In this document: in pieces, positions 17,015 through 25,644 of the stretch
Position numbering within the stretch: the stretch's first letter is position 1
Layout: each line of letters starts with the position of its first letter
Origin: Capnocytophaga leadbetteri
Lineage (GTDB): Bacteria > Bacteroidota > Bacteroidia > Flavobacteriales > Flavobacteriaceae
Direction: 5' to 3'
Assembly: GCF_003054025.1 (NCBI RefSeq)
Contig: NZ_QBKG01000014.1
Location: forward strand, 1-57,170
Length of the DNA stretch: 57,170 nt
Position numbers and translations under genes: made by a program
The notes under the pieces: generated by a model
The model's input: the letters and a program-made list of their open reading frames with translations, nothing else
Database searches by the model: none
Told to the model about the DNA's origin: nothing

Positions 17015-18205
17015 ATGAGAACCATAGACAATTTTAATTTTGCAGGCAAAAAAGCCCTTATTCGTGTGGACTTTAACGTGCCTTTAGATGAAAACTTCAA
17101 AGTAACCGACAATACCCGTATTGAGGCTGCTAAACCTACTATCAGCAAAATCTTAAACGACGGCGGAACAGTAGTGCTAATGAGCCACTTAGGTCGTCCT
17201 AAAGGAGAGCGCAACGATAAGTATTCATTACGCCACATCGTAGGTGAAGTAGAGAAAGTATTGGGCAAGAAAGTGATTTTCGTAGAAGATTGCGTAGGCG
17301 AAGTAGCTGAGAAAGCCGTAGCCGCAGCTCCTGCTGGTAGTGTAATATTATTAGAAAACCTACGTTATCACAAAGAAGAAGAAAAAGGTGATGAAGGTTT
17401 CTCTAAAGAGTTGGCTAAGCTCGGCGATATTTATGTGAACGATGCTTTTGGTACAGCTCACCGTGCTCACGCTTCTACAACTATTGTAGCAAAATTCTTC
17501 CCAGAACGCAAATGCTTTGGTTATCTTCTTGCTAAAGAGATTGAAAGTATCGACAAAGTGATGAAATCAGGTGAAAAACCTGTAACTGCTATCTTAGGAG
17601 GCTCTAAAGTATCATCTAAAATCACTATTATTGAAAATATTTTAGATAAAGTGAACCACCTTATCATCGGTGGAGGTATGGCGTATACCTTTATTAAAGC
17701 TCAAGGCGGTAAGATAGGTAATTCTATCTGCGAAGACGATAAACAAGAACTCGCTCTTGATATTTTGGCTAAAGCAAAAGCTAAAGGGGTAGAAGTACAC
17801 TTACCTATAGATGTGGTAGCTGCTGATGCTTTCGACAACAATGCTAAAACCCAAGTAGTACCAGTAAATGCTGTACCTGATGGATGGGAAGGTCTTGATG
17901 CAGGGCCTAAAACCCTTGAAAACATCAGACAAGTACTTCTAAAATCTAAAACTATTCTTTGGAATGGGCCTGTAGGAGTATTTGAGTTGCCTACTTTTGC
18001 TAAAGGGACTATAGAAGTAGGTAATTTTGTAGCTGAAGCTACTAAAAACGGAGCTTTCTCGCTTGTAGGAGGTGGTGACTCAGTAGCAGCGGTGAAACAA
18101 TTTGGCTTTGAAAACAAGGTAAGCTATGTATCTACCGGTGGTGGTGCAATGCTCGAAAGCCTTGAAGGGTTAGTATTACCAGGTATTCAAGCTATTAACG
18201 AATAA
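17015..18205 (+). CDS. pgk: phosphoglycerate kinase
   Basis: 396 aa, normal length. It interconverts 1,3-bisphosphoglycerate plus ADP with 3-phosphoglycerate plus ATP in glycolysis. Signature RVDFNVPLD near the N-terminus, SHLGRPKG (substrate loop), [14 protein letters not shown], and the nucleotide end GGGDSVAAV and [11 protein letters not shown]. It has its own strong promoter. The AraC gene starts 14 bases after its stop, so some read-through is likely. Confidence 0.98.
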   Translation: MRTIDNFNFAGKKALIRVDFNVPLDENFKVTDNTRIEAAKPTISKILNDGGTVVLMSHLGRPKGERNDKYSLRHIVGEVEKVLGKKVIFVEDCVGEVAEKAVAAAPAGSVILLENLRYHKEEEKGDEGFSKELAKLGDIYVNDAFGTAHRAHASTTIVAKFFPERKCFGYLLAKEIESIDKVMKSGEKPVTAILGGSKVSSKITIIENILDKVNHLIIGGGMAYTFIKAQGGKIGNSICEDDKQELALDILAKAKAKGVEVHLPIDVVAADAFDNNAKTQVVPVNAVPDGWEGLDAGPKTLENIRQVLLKSKTILWNGPVGVFELPTFAKGTIEVGNFVAEATKNGAFSLVGGGDSVAAVKQFGFENKVSYVSTGGGAMLESLEGLVLPGIQAINE

Positions 18206-18219
18206 AAACGATACTACTT

Positions 18220-19047
18220 TTGAAAGTAGCTATCAAACATATAACAGAACAACAATTCTCCACCGCACCAGTGCGTGTGGAGAATTATTGTATTTATATG
18301 TTGCAAGGGGAAGGCGATTTTGTAGTAGATGGGACTCCTTATTCTTACAAAGGTAATACGCTGCTTTTTCTTACGCCTTTTCAGTATTTTCAGTGGGTAG
18401 CCGCTAGCCATAAAGAGGCGGTACTATTGCAGTTTCACGGTGATTTTTACTGTATAGAATATCACAAAAAAGAAGTAGCCTGCAATGGGTTGCTCTTCAA
18501 TGCGCTATTCTTGCAGCCACATATAACTGTTAGCGAGGGTGTTTATGCTGAAATACAGACACTTTTTACTCGTATAGAGGCTGAGGTGGCTAGTCACTCT
18601 CCTTATTCTGAAGCGGTATTGCGCTCTTATCTACAGCTAATCTTAGCACTCTCGAGCAAAGCCAAAGGCGAACAAATAGAAGAGGTTCCTACAGAGGCAG
18701 ACCACCGTTTGGCTACAGACTTTCAACAATTGTTAGAAACGCATTTTATAGACCAGCGCGAACTACCTTTTTATGCAGAAGCGTTGTACCTGACTCCAGA
18801 TAGTTTCAGCAAGAAAATAAAAAAGCAACTCGGTAAGACGCCTACCCAGTTGCTACAAGAACGTTTGGTGCTTGAAGCCAAAAAACAGTTGCACCTCACC
18901 TATAAATCTATTAAAGAGGTAGCTTTCTACCTTAATTTTGACGATCCTTTTTACTTCAGCAGATTCTTCAAAAAACACGTAGGAGTATCGCCTAAAAGCT
19001 TCCGCGAACACGTAGGTATTTCAATCGTGGCAGAAAAGTCTATGTAA
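18220..19047 (+). CDS. AraC-family transcriptional regulator
   Basis: 275 aa from a TTG start (MKVAIKHITEQQ); no closer ATG keeps the full sensor domain. Residues ~15-90 form a cupin-type sensor (QGEGDFVVDGTPY ... LFLTPFQYFQW). Residues ~170-265 are the double helix-turn-helix of AraC proteins (TPDSFSKKIKKQLGKTPTQL, then FYFSRFFKKHVGVSPKSFRE). Cysteines 24, 78 and 88 lie in the sensor domain. The next gene encodes a DUF417 membrane protein. In E. coli the AraC-type RclR controls DUF417 protein RclC in the reactive-chlorine response, and RclR uses two sensor cysteines, so a similar redox role is possible but inferred. Confidence 0.9.
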   Translation: MKVAIKHITEQQFSTAPVRVENYCIYMLQGEGDFVVDGTPYSYKGNTLLFLTPFQYFQWVAASHKEAVLLQFHGDFYCIEYHKKEVACNGLLFNALFLQPHITVSEGVYAEIQTLFTRIEAEVASHSPYSEAVLRSYLQLILALSSKAKGEQIEEVPTEADHRLATDFQQLLETHFIDQRELPFYAEALYLTPDSFSKKIKKQLGKTPTQLLQERLVLEAKKQLHLTYKSIKEVAFYLNFDDPFYFSRFFKKHVGVSPKSFREHVGISIVAEKSM

Positions 19048-19085
19048 TGGACTTTTTTATCCATTCTTATCTACTTAAATTGTTG

Positions 19086-19093
19086 TACCTTTG
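19086..19093 (+). promoter_or_regulatory. promoter (-7) of the DUF417 gene
   Basis: TACCTTTG 37 bases before the ATG. No good TTG stands at -33, which fits a promoter that needs an activator such as the AraC protein upstream. Confidence 0.65.
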
Positions 19094-19129
19094 CCCCCGA
19101 AATAAGTAATTTAAAAAACAGTATTTATT

Positions 19130-19765
19130 ATGCAAAAGTTATTATCATTTTTAGCAGGTAGCGAACGTTGCTTTGTAAACTATATTAGAGTCGCTATCTT
19201 TATTGTAATGGCGTGGATTGGCGGATTGAAAGTATGCCAATACGAAGCTGATGGTATCGTACCATTTGTAACTAACAGCCCTTTTATGAGCTTTTTCTAT
19301 GCTAACTCTGGCAAAACTGCCATAGACGAAAACGGCGTAACAGGCGAAGCTAACAAAGGTAAAGAGGTAGCTCAATACAAGCTGCACAAAAACCCTGAAG
19401 GTAAGATGGTGAAAGCCAATATAGAGTGGCACAAAGAAAACGGTACTTATGTTTTTTCTTACGGTTTAGGAACTTTTATCTGCTTTATTGGGTTACTTAC
19501 TCTATTAGGTATCTGGTCACCTAAGATTGGTGTGATAGGAGGCTTGCTTACCTTTGGTATGAGCATTGTTACTCTTTCATTCCTTATCACTACACCTGAA
19601 GTGTACGTACCTAATTTAGGAGGAGATATGCCTACACCAGCTTATGGCTTTCCTTATTTATCAGGAGCTGGACGTTTGGTGTTAAAAGACATTATTATGT
19701 CGGCAGGAGGACTTATAGCAGCTTCTGAAGCAGCTCGTCGTTTGCTTAAAAAACAAGAGAAATAA
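19130..19765 (+). CDS. DUF417 (YkgB/RclC-like) inner-membrane protein
   Basis: 211 aa with four hydrophobic segments (near residues 20-35, 105-125, 130-150 and 183-198). The start SFLAGSERCFVNYIRVAIFIVMAWIGGLK and the core PFVTNSPFMSFFYANSG match the YkgB/DUF417 family as I know it. E. coli RclC of this family protects against hypochlorous acid by an unknown mechanism. A hydrophilic insert of ~45 residues (INENG... to KENGTY) lies between the first and second membrane segments. An AraC gene lies directly upstream. A perfect 25-bp stem terminator follows. Confidence 0.87.
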   Translation: MQKLLSFLAGSERCFVNYIRVAIFIVMAWIGGLKVCQYEADGIVPFVTNSPFMSFFYANSGKTAIDENGVTGEANKGKEVAQYKLHKNPEGKMVKANIEWHKENGTYVFSYGLGTFICFIGLLTLLGIWSPKIGVIGGLLTFGMSIVTLSFLITTPEVYVPNLGGDMPTPAYGFPYLSGAGRLVLKDIIMSAGGLIAASEAARRLLKKQEK

Positions 19766-19770
19766 GATTT

Positions 19771-19826
19771 ATAACGCCATAAAAAATAGGCTGCCCGATA
19801 AGGCAGCCTATTTTTTATGGCGTTAT
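19771..19826. terminator. bidirectional terminator, perfect 25-bp stem
   Basis: Arms 19771-19795 and 19802-19826 are perfect reverse complements around the 6-base loop cgataa. The core is TAGGCTGCC/GGCAGCCTA with A-rich and T-rich flanks, so it works on both strands. It separates the convergent DUF417 and PiT genes. Confidence 0.95.
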
Positions 19827-19835
19827 TTTTTTATA

Positions 19836-22130
19836 TTATTTATTGTAGTTTGATTGTACTTCTTTGAGGTTCAGAGGTCGCTTTTTGCGTGCTTGTTGCT
19901 TTTGATACTCATCAAACTGCATCATTAGGTTATTATTAGCTCTGATAAGCGCATTGGTCTCTAATAAGATACTGAAGTACAGTTTAGTAGTTTTCTGACT
20001 TGTTTCAGTAGTGCGAATACGGTCTATCTGCTTTTGCACCATTTTAGACACCTCATCTTTCAGATTGCGACAATCGGCTAAGATAGTGTGCAACTTAGAA
20101 TAGTCTTCCCCTTTAAATATTTCAGCCTCTGCCTTAAATACCTCTTCCATCTTATCTGATATACTCTTCAGGTCGCGGAGCTGATTAAATTTCAGGTTTT
20201 TATGATTGTTGTTTACGTGCTCATAACTATTTAGTGTGATAGCCGTCATACATTGTGCCATATCTTGCAAGTAATCTAAGATAAGAATATAAAACTTGCT
20301 CGAAGCTACTGAACTTTCTGTCAGCGACTTGATAAAGTAGTATACATTCCCTTTCATCTCATCTAACTCTTTCTCTAATTTCTTAGCGTTCTTCTTGTTC
20401 TTTGTTAGCTTGCTGAGGTCTTGTGTGCCAAGATTTTTCACCACTTTACTATATAGTTGGTCTATGCGGAAAATAGTGTCTGATACATAAGTAGAACTTT
20501 CTTTTATAACCCCGCCTATGGTAGCTAAGTCAGCGCGATGGAAGTGTCGCCCTTGCGACTGGGCACGCTGTTTGTTTCGGTAAGCTATTGCGTTGCGTAT
20601 CAACAAGAAGCCCACTACGAAAATCATCACGATAAGTCCTATAACGCTGCCGTAGTACAATATACCTGCTACGATAAACGCTCCTATGCAAGCCACTATA
20701 GCTGTTAAAAACCAGCCGCCTACTACGTTTAGTACCCCAGCAACCCTATATACGGCACTATCGCGACCCCAAGCTCTATCGGCTAATGAAGACCCCATTG
20801 CCACCATAAAGGTAACGTAGGTAGTAGAAAGAGGTTGCTTTAGCGAAGTACCAATCGCTATTAAGCTACTCGATACCACCAAGTTAATGGCAGCTCTTAC
20901 CAAGTCGAATGCCGGAAGGTCTTCTTCCTTTATATCGGGGTTAGGCGCAGGTTTTTCGAAGCGTTTGTCTATCTTCCTGCTGATGCTCTTAGGGGTTATA
21001 AACTCTATAAAGTTAGCGGTACCTACTGTGATGCGCACCAAAAAACGAGACAAGAAGTTAGCCGAAAACTGCTCCGCTCCTTCGCTCTGACGTGAGAGAT
21101 TTACCCCTGTTTGTATTACGTGGTGGGCTTTCTTTGAGAACCAAAGCGTCAGAATCATTATAGAGCCTGTTAAAAGCAAAATAGCTGTAGGGGTACTCAT
21201 CTGTCCGCTGCCTAATGCTGTCATCTCCAAAGCATTATGGGCTACCCCGCTATTGTGCCATATATCATACGACTGATAAGCGGCTACAGGCACCCCTATA
21301 AAGTTTACCAAGTCGTTGCCTGCAAAAGCCATCGAAAGAGCAAACGTACCGCTGAGGATGATAATTCTAAATATATTTACGCCCATACGTATAAGAATGT
21401 GCGAGAGTATGCTGTAGAACACTAAGCAACCTATTAGCAACATTCCTATATTGTCATTCATCCACTCTATGGTTGTTTTAGGGATAAAAGTAACGTCTTT
21501 AAGTCCTTTGAAGATAATAAAATAAGAAAGGGCAGTAAGCGAAAAACCTCCGAATACACCTCCTATATATTTGATACTCTTCTCATAACGGAACGAAAAT
21601 ACCAAGCGTGCAAAATACTGCACGATAGCCCCCACCACAAAGGCAATTGCTACCGAAACGAAGATACCTAAAATAATTTTTCTTGCTTCAGTAGTATTGA
21701 TATAGTTATAAATATTGCTTAAAGGCTGATCTGCCTGTAGGGTTTTGATAAAAGCCACGCACATAGCCGCTCCTAAAAGCTCAAATACGATAGAAACAGT
21801 GGTAGAAGTAGGCAGCCCAATGGTATTGAAAAGGTCAAGCAGCAGTATATCAGCCAAAATGACCGACATAAAGATAACCATTACCTCATCAAAGTAGAAT
21901 TGAGAGGGGTTGAATATCCCTTTCCGCGCAATTTCCATCATTCCACTCGAGAAAATAGCCCCTATGGCTACCCCTACACTGGCTACTATCATAATAGTGC
22001 GTAGGGTTGCTACTTTCGAACCCACAGCCGAGTTTAAGAAATTTCCTGCGTCATTGCTTACCCCTACCGTCAAATCGATGATAGCGAGTACTGCAAAGAC
22101 AAAAAGCATAAAAATATATACTTGTTCCAT
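19836..22130 (-). CDS. pit: PiT-family inorganic phosphate transporter with C-terminal PhoU-like domain
   Basis: 764 aa, longer than the usual ~420-500 aa PiT. The membrane part starts IIDLTVGVSNDAGNFLNSAVGSK, the GxNDxxN-type phosphate signature, and has the paired motif FAGNDLVNFIGVPVAA in the second half. About 12 hydrophobic segments span residues 5-530. The last ~220 residues are soluble, helical and charged (LTKNKKNAKKLEKELDEMK), resembling PhoU/DUF47 accessory proteins fused to the transporter. It should be a cation-coupled phosphate importer. It lies 26 bases after the CNNM gene and probably shares its transcript. Confidence 0.92.
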   Translation of the reverse strand: MEQVYIFMLFVFAVLAIIDLTVGVSNDAGNFLNSAVGSKVATLRTIMIVASVGVAIGAIFSSGMMEIARKGIFNPSQFYFDEVMVIFMSVILADILLLDLFNTIGLPTSTTVSIVFELLGAAMCVAFIKTLQADQPLSNIYNYINTTEARKIILGIFVSVAIAFVVGAIVQYFARLVFSFRYEKSIKYIGGVFGGFSLTALSYFIIFKGLKDVTFIPKTTIEWMNDNIGMLLIGCLVFYSILSHILIRMGVNIFRIIILSGTFALSMAFAGNDLVNFIGVPVAAYQSYDIWHNSGVAHNALEMTALGSGQMSTPTAILLLTGSIMILTLWFSKKAHHVIQTGVNLSRQSEGAEQFSANFLSRFLVRITVGTANFIEFITPKSISRKIDKRFEKPAPNPDIKEEDLPAFDLVRAAINLVVSSSLIAIGTSLKQPLSTTYVTFMVAMGSSLADRAWGRDSAVYRVAGVLNVVGGWFLTAIVACIGAFIVAGILYYGSVIGLIVMIFVVGFLLIRNAIAYRNKQRAQSQGRHFHRADLATIGGVIKESSTYVSDTIFRIDQLYSKVVKNLGTQDLSKLTKNKKNAKKLEKELDEMKGNVYYFIKSLTESSVASSKFYILILDYLQDMAQCMTAITLNSYEHVNNNHKNLKFNQLRDLKSISDKMEEVFKAEAEIFKGEDYSKLHTILADCRNLKDEVSKMVQKQIDRIRTTETSQKTTKLYFSILLETNALIRANNNLMMQFDEYQKQQARKKRPLNLKEVQSNYNK

Positions 22131-22156
22131 ATAAAAGTTTAATTTAGCTATTTCAT

Positions 22157-23416
22157 TTATTCATCATTCTCCTTGATGAATACTCTTACGGTTTCTATTC
22201 TGGTTTGCGAACAAGCCTCTATCGAAAATACAAAAGGCGGCAGATTTATCGTTTCTCCTTTCGTGGGTATTTCTTCAGTATGCAAAACAATAAGTCCTGA
22301 TAGCGTTTCGTACTCTTCGCTCTCAGGCAAGTTCAAATGATAAGTTTCGTTGATGTAATCTACCTCTAATCGCGCTGAAAATAGGTATTCATCATCTGAT
22401 ATTTTTTCTTCTATAAATTTATCTTTGTCGTGTTCGTCTTCTATTTCGCCAAATAGCTCTTCAACTATATCTTCTAAGGTAACGATGCCTGAAGTACCAC
22501 CATACTCGTCCAATACCACCGCCATACTCTTGCGCTTGCGCATTAGCAGGTTGAGGACTTCATTTATCTGTATCGTCTCCGGAATTGTTACTACAGGTAT
22601 AAGCACTTCTTTGATAGTTTTAGGTTTTTTAAACATATCAAAAGAATGCACATACCCTACTATATCATCTATATTCTCATTGTAAATCAATATTTTAGAG
22701 AATCCAGATGAAACAAAAGTGGCTATTAGATTCTCAATAGTTTCATTTAGGTCTACCGCTACTATCTCCGTGCGCGGTATCATAATCTCGCGTGCTTTTA
22801 CTCCAGAAAACTCCAGCGCATTCTGAAACATCTGTACTTCAGCATCAACCTCTTCTTTTTTGGGGGCATTACCCATTTGCTCTGAGATGTAATCTACTAA
22901 CTCTACTTTGGTAAATGAAAGTGGCACATAATCGCCTTTGGTTTTAAAAAACACCCGCAGTACGAAGTCTGAAATCCATATAATAAAACTCGAAAAAGGA
23001 TAAAAGAGAAGATAAAAAAAGTAAGCAGGTATCGCAAAGAGTTTTAGTAATTGGTTAGCGTAGATTTGAAAGAAAACTTTAGGCATAAACTCTGCCGTGA
23101 TAAGGATAATCAGAGTAGAAATAATGGTATGCCACAGTACATTCTGAAAAAAAGGAGGAAGAAGTAGCGTCATCACCTTACCCATTTCAAAACCGTACAC
23201 TACTAAGGCTACATTATTGCCTACAAGCATAGTAGCCAGCAGTTTAGATGGGCGATAAGTCAGTCGCGTAAGTATATTCGCTATCAGCCCCTCTTGCTTC
23301 TTTAGAATTTCGATGTGTACTTTGTTAGAAGATACGTACGCAATCTCAAACCCTGAAAAAAAAGCCGACAGCACAAGGGTAGTCAGTATTATAACTATGG
23401 ATATTGGTTCAATCAT
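22157..23416 (-). CDS. CNNM/CorC (hemolysin-type, GldE-like) membrane protein with CBS pair
   Basis: 419 aa. Residues 1-~150 are the DUF21/CNNM membrane domain (LSAFFSGFEIAYVSSNKVHIE, several helices). Two CBS domains follow (~200-320; REIMIPRTEIVAVD, KSMAVVLDEYGGTSGIVTLEDIVEELFGEIEDEHD). A CorC/HlyC C-terminal domain ends the protein. The family includes Mg/Co efflux proteins and GldE of gliding bacteria. A terminator hairpin for the upstream YceI gene ends only 11 bases before the ATG, and no clear promoter lies in between, so expression may rely on read-through. Confidence 0.9.
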   Translation of the reverse strand: MIEPISIVIILTTLVLSAFFSGFEIAYVSSNKVHIEILKKQEGLIANILTRLTYRPSKLLATMLVGNNVALVVYGFEMGKVMTLLLPPFFQNVLWHTIISTLIILITAEFMPKVFFQIYANQLLKLFAIPAYFFYLLFYPFSSFIIWISDFVLRVFFKTKGDYVPLSFTKVELVDYISEQMGNAPKKEEVDAEVQMFQNALEFSGVKAREIMIPRTEIVAVDLNETIENLIATFVSSGFSKILIYNENIDDIVGYVHSFDMFKKPKTIKEVLIPVVTIPETIQINEVLNLLMRKRKSMAVVLDEYGGTSGIVTLEDIVEELFGEIEDEHDKDKFIEEKISDDEYLFSARLEVDYINETYHLNLPESEEYETLSGLIVLHTEEIPTKGETINLPPFVFSIEACSQTRIETVRVFIKENDE

Positions 23417-23426
23417 ATATTTAAAT

Positions 23427-23456
23427 AAAAGGCAGCAGTAGCTACCACTGCCTTTT
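23427..23456 (-). terminator. YceI gene terminator
   Basis: AAAAGGCAG...CTGCCTTTT, 9-bp arms with a 12-base loop, 12 bases after the yceI stop on the minus strand. Confidence 0.8.
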
Positions 23457-23467
23457 ATAGGTTTGCA

Positions 23468-24136
23468 TTATTTAGTAGCTTTAGCTTTTACTACTAACTC
23501 TATATCGTCATTGATAAACTTATCTTTAAGGTCATCAAAAACTGATTTAGAACCGTAGTTTACTCCGAAATCTACACGGTTAATTTTAAAAGGCTCAGAG
23601 CTAATTTCCACTGCGTTATCGCTAACAGCTACAGTGGCAGGGAAAGAAATCTCTTTGGTTTTACCTTTGATAGTAAGGTCGCCTATAAGGTTTTTACCGT
23701 CAAAACTTTTGAAAACAAAAGAAGCAGTAGGATACTCTTTTATGTTGAAAAAGTGGTCTACTTTCTCAGGGTCAGTACCTTTTAGGTGCGCTTCAAGAGC
23801 TTCTTTGCCATCGCCAGCTTTCAGGTCAAGTACGGTGATAGTGCCCATATCGAGTACAAATTCAGCTTTAGTGATAGCGCCGTTTTCAACGTTTACACCA
23901 CCAGAAGTTACATTCACAGTACCGTGATGTTTACCTGCTGGCTTAGAGCCTACCCATTCTACTACCGAGGTAGGGTCTACTGTATAAGCATAAGCAACTT
24001 GAGCTTCAGGAGTTTCTACTACAGCTTGTTCAGTAGTGGCCGAAGCGGTATCAGCTCCTTGCTGAGAGTTAGTATTCTCACAACCTACCAAAGCAATACT
24101 GGCTATCATAGCCATACTAAGTACGATTTTTTTCAT
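23468..24136 (-). CDS. YceI-family lipoprotein
   Basis: 222 aa from ATG 24136 (MKKIVLSMAMIASIALVGC, lipobox Cys19). An in-frame ATG 40 codons upstream is rejected because it lies beyond the promoter. After a Gln/Thr/Ala-rich linker comes a YceI lipocalin-like barrel: DPTSVVEWVGSKPAGKHHGTV, AEFVLDMGTI, HFFNIKEYPTASFVFKS, GDLTIKGKTKEISFP. The family binds long polyprenoid or amide lipids in the periplasm. Here it is membrane-tethered. The ligand is unknown. It has a near-perfect promoter and its own terminator. Confidence 0.93.
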   Translation of the reverse strand: MKKIVLSMAMIASIALVGCENTNSQQGADTASATTEQAVVETPEAQVAYAYTVDPTSVVEWVGSKPAGKHHGTVNVTSGGVNVENGAITKAEFVLDMGTITVLDLKAGDGKEALEAHLKGTDPEKVDHFFNIKEYPTASFVFKSFDGKNLIGDLTIKGKTKEISFPATVAVSDNAVEISSEPFKINRVDFGVNYGSKSVFDDLKDKFINDDIELVVKAKATK

Positions 24137-24167
24137 AAGTGAAAATATTATTAAGTTTATTATGCGG

Positions 24168-24197
24168 CAAAGGTACAAAATAATTATTAATTGACAA
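24168..24197 (-). promoter_or_regulatory. yceI promoter
   Basis: Minus strand TTG (24197-24195), 19-base spacer, TACCTTTG (24175-24168), 32 bases before the ATG at 24136. This decides the start codon. Confidence 0.85.
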
Positions 24198-24209
24198 TTA
24201 GCAATTAAT

Positions 24210-24246
24210 AAAAAAAGACCCTCCTTTGTTAAGGAGAGCCTTTTTT
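24210..24246. terminator. terminator-like hairpin
   Basis: CTCCTT-tgtt-AAGGAG flanked by A and T runs on both sides. It stands between the yceI promoter and an empty 490-bp region and would stop transcription entering from the right. Confidence 0.75.
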
Positions 24247-24736
24247 CACAATGCATATAAATACTACTACTAACTCCAAAATTAATACTTTAGTTCTAAT
24301 AAATGATCTTTAGTAATTTAATTTTTTTCAATACTTTGTTTTAATGAAATGAATATAATGATGATAGGATTTGTTTTAAGTATTTTCCAAAAATAAATGT
24401 TTTAATGAATGTAATTTAATTTTTATCTAACAATGTTTCTTATAGCAATTTCAGTAATTTTGTTTAATTCAGTTTTTTCAAGCAATATTAGTTTATCATT
24501 TATTATATTTAAAATGCACTACTGTAACCTAACTAACATCCCGTCTGCCAGTTACGCTATCTATATAGAAAATAGCGTGCCAAACTCATAATCTTTTATA
24601 TAAATATTTGTAAAACACTCATTATCAGTATAAAATAAAAATTCTTTTATCTCGAATTTTTATGCTTAATCCCTTCTGATTGTATAGTAGATATACAGCT
24701 AACTGTATAGTCAAGCCTCTTATACACGCTAAAATA
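24247..24736. other. 490-bp AT-rich intergenic region
   Basis: No convincing ORF in any frame and no strong promoter. It holds small hairpins ACGCTAT...ATAGCGT (24554-24578) and TATACAG-ctaa-CTGTATA (24692-24709). It could be decayed coding DNA. Confidence 0.55.
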
Positions 24737-24770
24737 AAACAGGCAGCGAGCCGAAAACTTCACTGCCTGT
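24731..24770 (-). terminator. terminator of the 176-aa barrel gene
   Basis: Hairpin ACAGGCAG...CTGCCTGT with TTTTATTTTA on its minus-strand 3' side, just after the stop at 24793. Confidence 0.8.
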
Positions 24771-24792
24771 ATGATTATTAGAAAAAAGATTA

Positions 24793-25323
24793 TTAAAACT
24801 TATAGCCTATTTTGATACCTAAGTTAGGTTCGATAGCCCAGAATTTGCCATCGTCATTTACTCCTTTACCAAAGTTGCGTGCTATGTTAGCATATGGTGC
24901 GATGATAAAAGTATCGTTGTAATTCCACTGATAACCAGCCCCTATACCTAATATAAAGCTGTTAAGACTTGTTTTGGTACCATCTTCGTATTTGAAATTT
25001 CCAAAACGTTGTTTGATAAAAGGGTTAATGTATGGACCAGAGTTGCCGTCTAAATCGAAGTAGTAGTTATAACCTACTTTGATACTTGTAGCATTAAATT
25101 TTTCCCCTTCTTTACGAGTAAAGAAAGAGAAACGGTCATTGATAAAAATCTCACCTTCTATCGATTGGTTAAAGGCGATATAGTGTTCGTATCCTAACTC
25201 TACAGAAGATAACCATATAACATTCAATATGTTAAGATTTACTTCGTGTTTAGGAAAATCGTCTTGTGCGAATGTTTTACCAGTGAAAAACAATAGCACT
25301 GCTGCTAAAATAATTCTTTTCAT
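24793..25323 (-). CDS. outer-membrane beta-barrel protein (DUF3575-like)
   Basis: 176 aa. Signal peptide MKRIILAAVLLFFTGKTFAQ, then alternating amphipathic strands (VELGYEHYIAF, SIKVGYNYYFDL, FILGIGAGYQWNYN, PNLGIKIGYKF) ending in an aromatic residue, the usual mark of a small outer-membrane barrel. It resembles DUF3575 proteins of Bacteroidota. Function unknown. It is transcribed alone from a consensus promoter (25352-25381). Confidence 0.82.
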   Translation of the reverse strand: MKRIILAAVLLFFTGKTFAQDDFPKHEVNLNILNVIWLSSVELGYEHYIAFNQSIEGEIFINDRFSFFTRKEGEKFNATSIKVGYNYYFDLDGNSGPYINPFIKQRFGNFKYEDGTKTSLNSFILGIGAGYQWNYNDTFIIAPYANIARNFGKGVNDDGKFWAIEPNLGIKIGYKF

Positions 25324-25351
25324 TGTTCTTTCTTAAATTAAAAAATAATGG

Positions 25352-25381
25352 CAAAGATACAACTAATTTGTTAATTAGCAA
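25352..25381 (-). promoter_or_regulatory. promoter of the 176-aa barrel gene
   Basis: Minus strand TTG (25381-25379) inside TTTGCTAATT, 19-base spacer, TATCTTTG (25359-25352). Confidence 0.85.
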
Positions 25382-25401
25382 ATTTGTGGTGACTAAATAG
25401 C

Positions 25402-25431
25402 AAAAAGTCCAGCATCGCGCCGGACTTTTTT
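25402..25431 (-). terminator. terminator of the candidate small RNA
   Basis: AAAAAGTCC...GGACTTTTTT with GC inner pairs. It lies upstream of the barrel gene's own promoter, so it must end a separate transcript from the right. Confidence 0.88.
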
Positions 25432-25561
25432 ATTTAAAACTAACTAATTCACAATTTGAAGGAGTAGGTAACAACTATAAAAAACACTAAAAAAAAATAC
25501 CCCCCAAACGATGAACTGCAAACGAAATATAAAAACACTGCTATAATGTTTCTGTTTAAAT
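25402..25561 (-). ncRNA. candidate small RNA, about 160 nt
   Basis: A consensus promoter on the minus strand (25568-25597) and a terminator (25402-25431) enclose ~160 bases with no ATG-initiated ORF apart from an ATG inside the terminator stem. The RNA would begin CCCCGTATTTAAAC and contains a GTTTGGGGGGTATTT stretch that could pair with the 5' CCCC, then U-rich sequence. No known family recognised. It lies between the gamma carbonic anhydrase and barrel genes. Confidence 0.55.
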
Positions 25562-25567
25562 ACGGGG

Positions 25568-25597
25568 CAAAGATATATATTATTTTGATATATTCAA
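25568..25597 (-). promoter_or_regulatory. promoter of the candidate small RNA
   Basis: TTG (25597-25595), 19-base spacer, TATCTTTG (25575-25568) on the minus strand. No ORF follows before the terminator. Confidence 0.8.
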
Positions 25598-25644
25598 AAT
25601 AATATATAGAATAATTTTAAACAATATAGCTAATTACTTCATTG

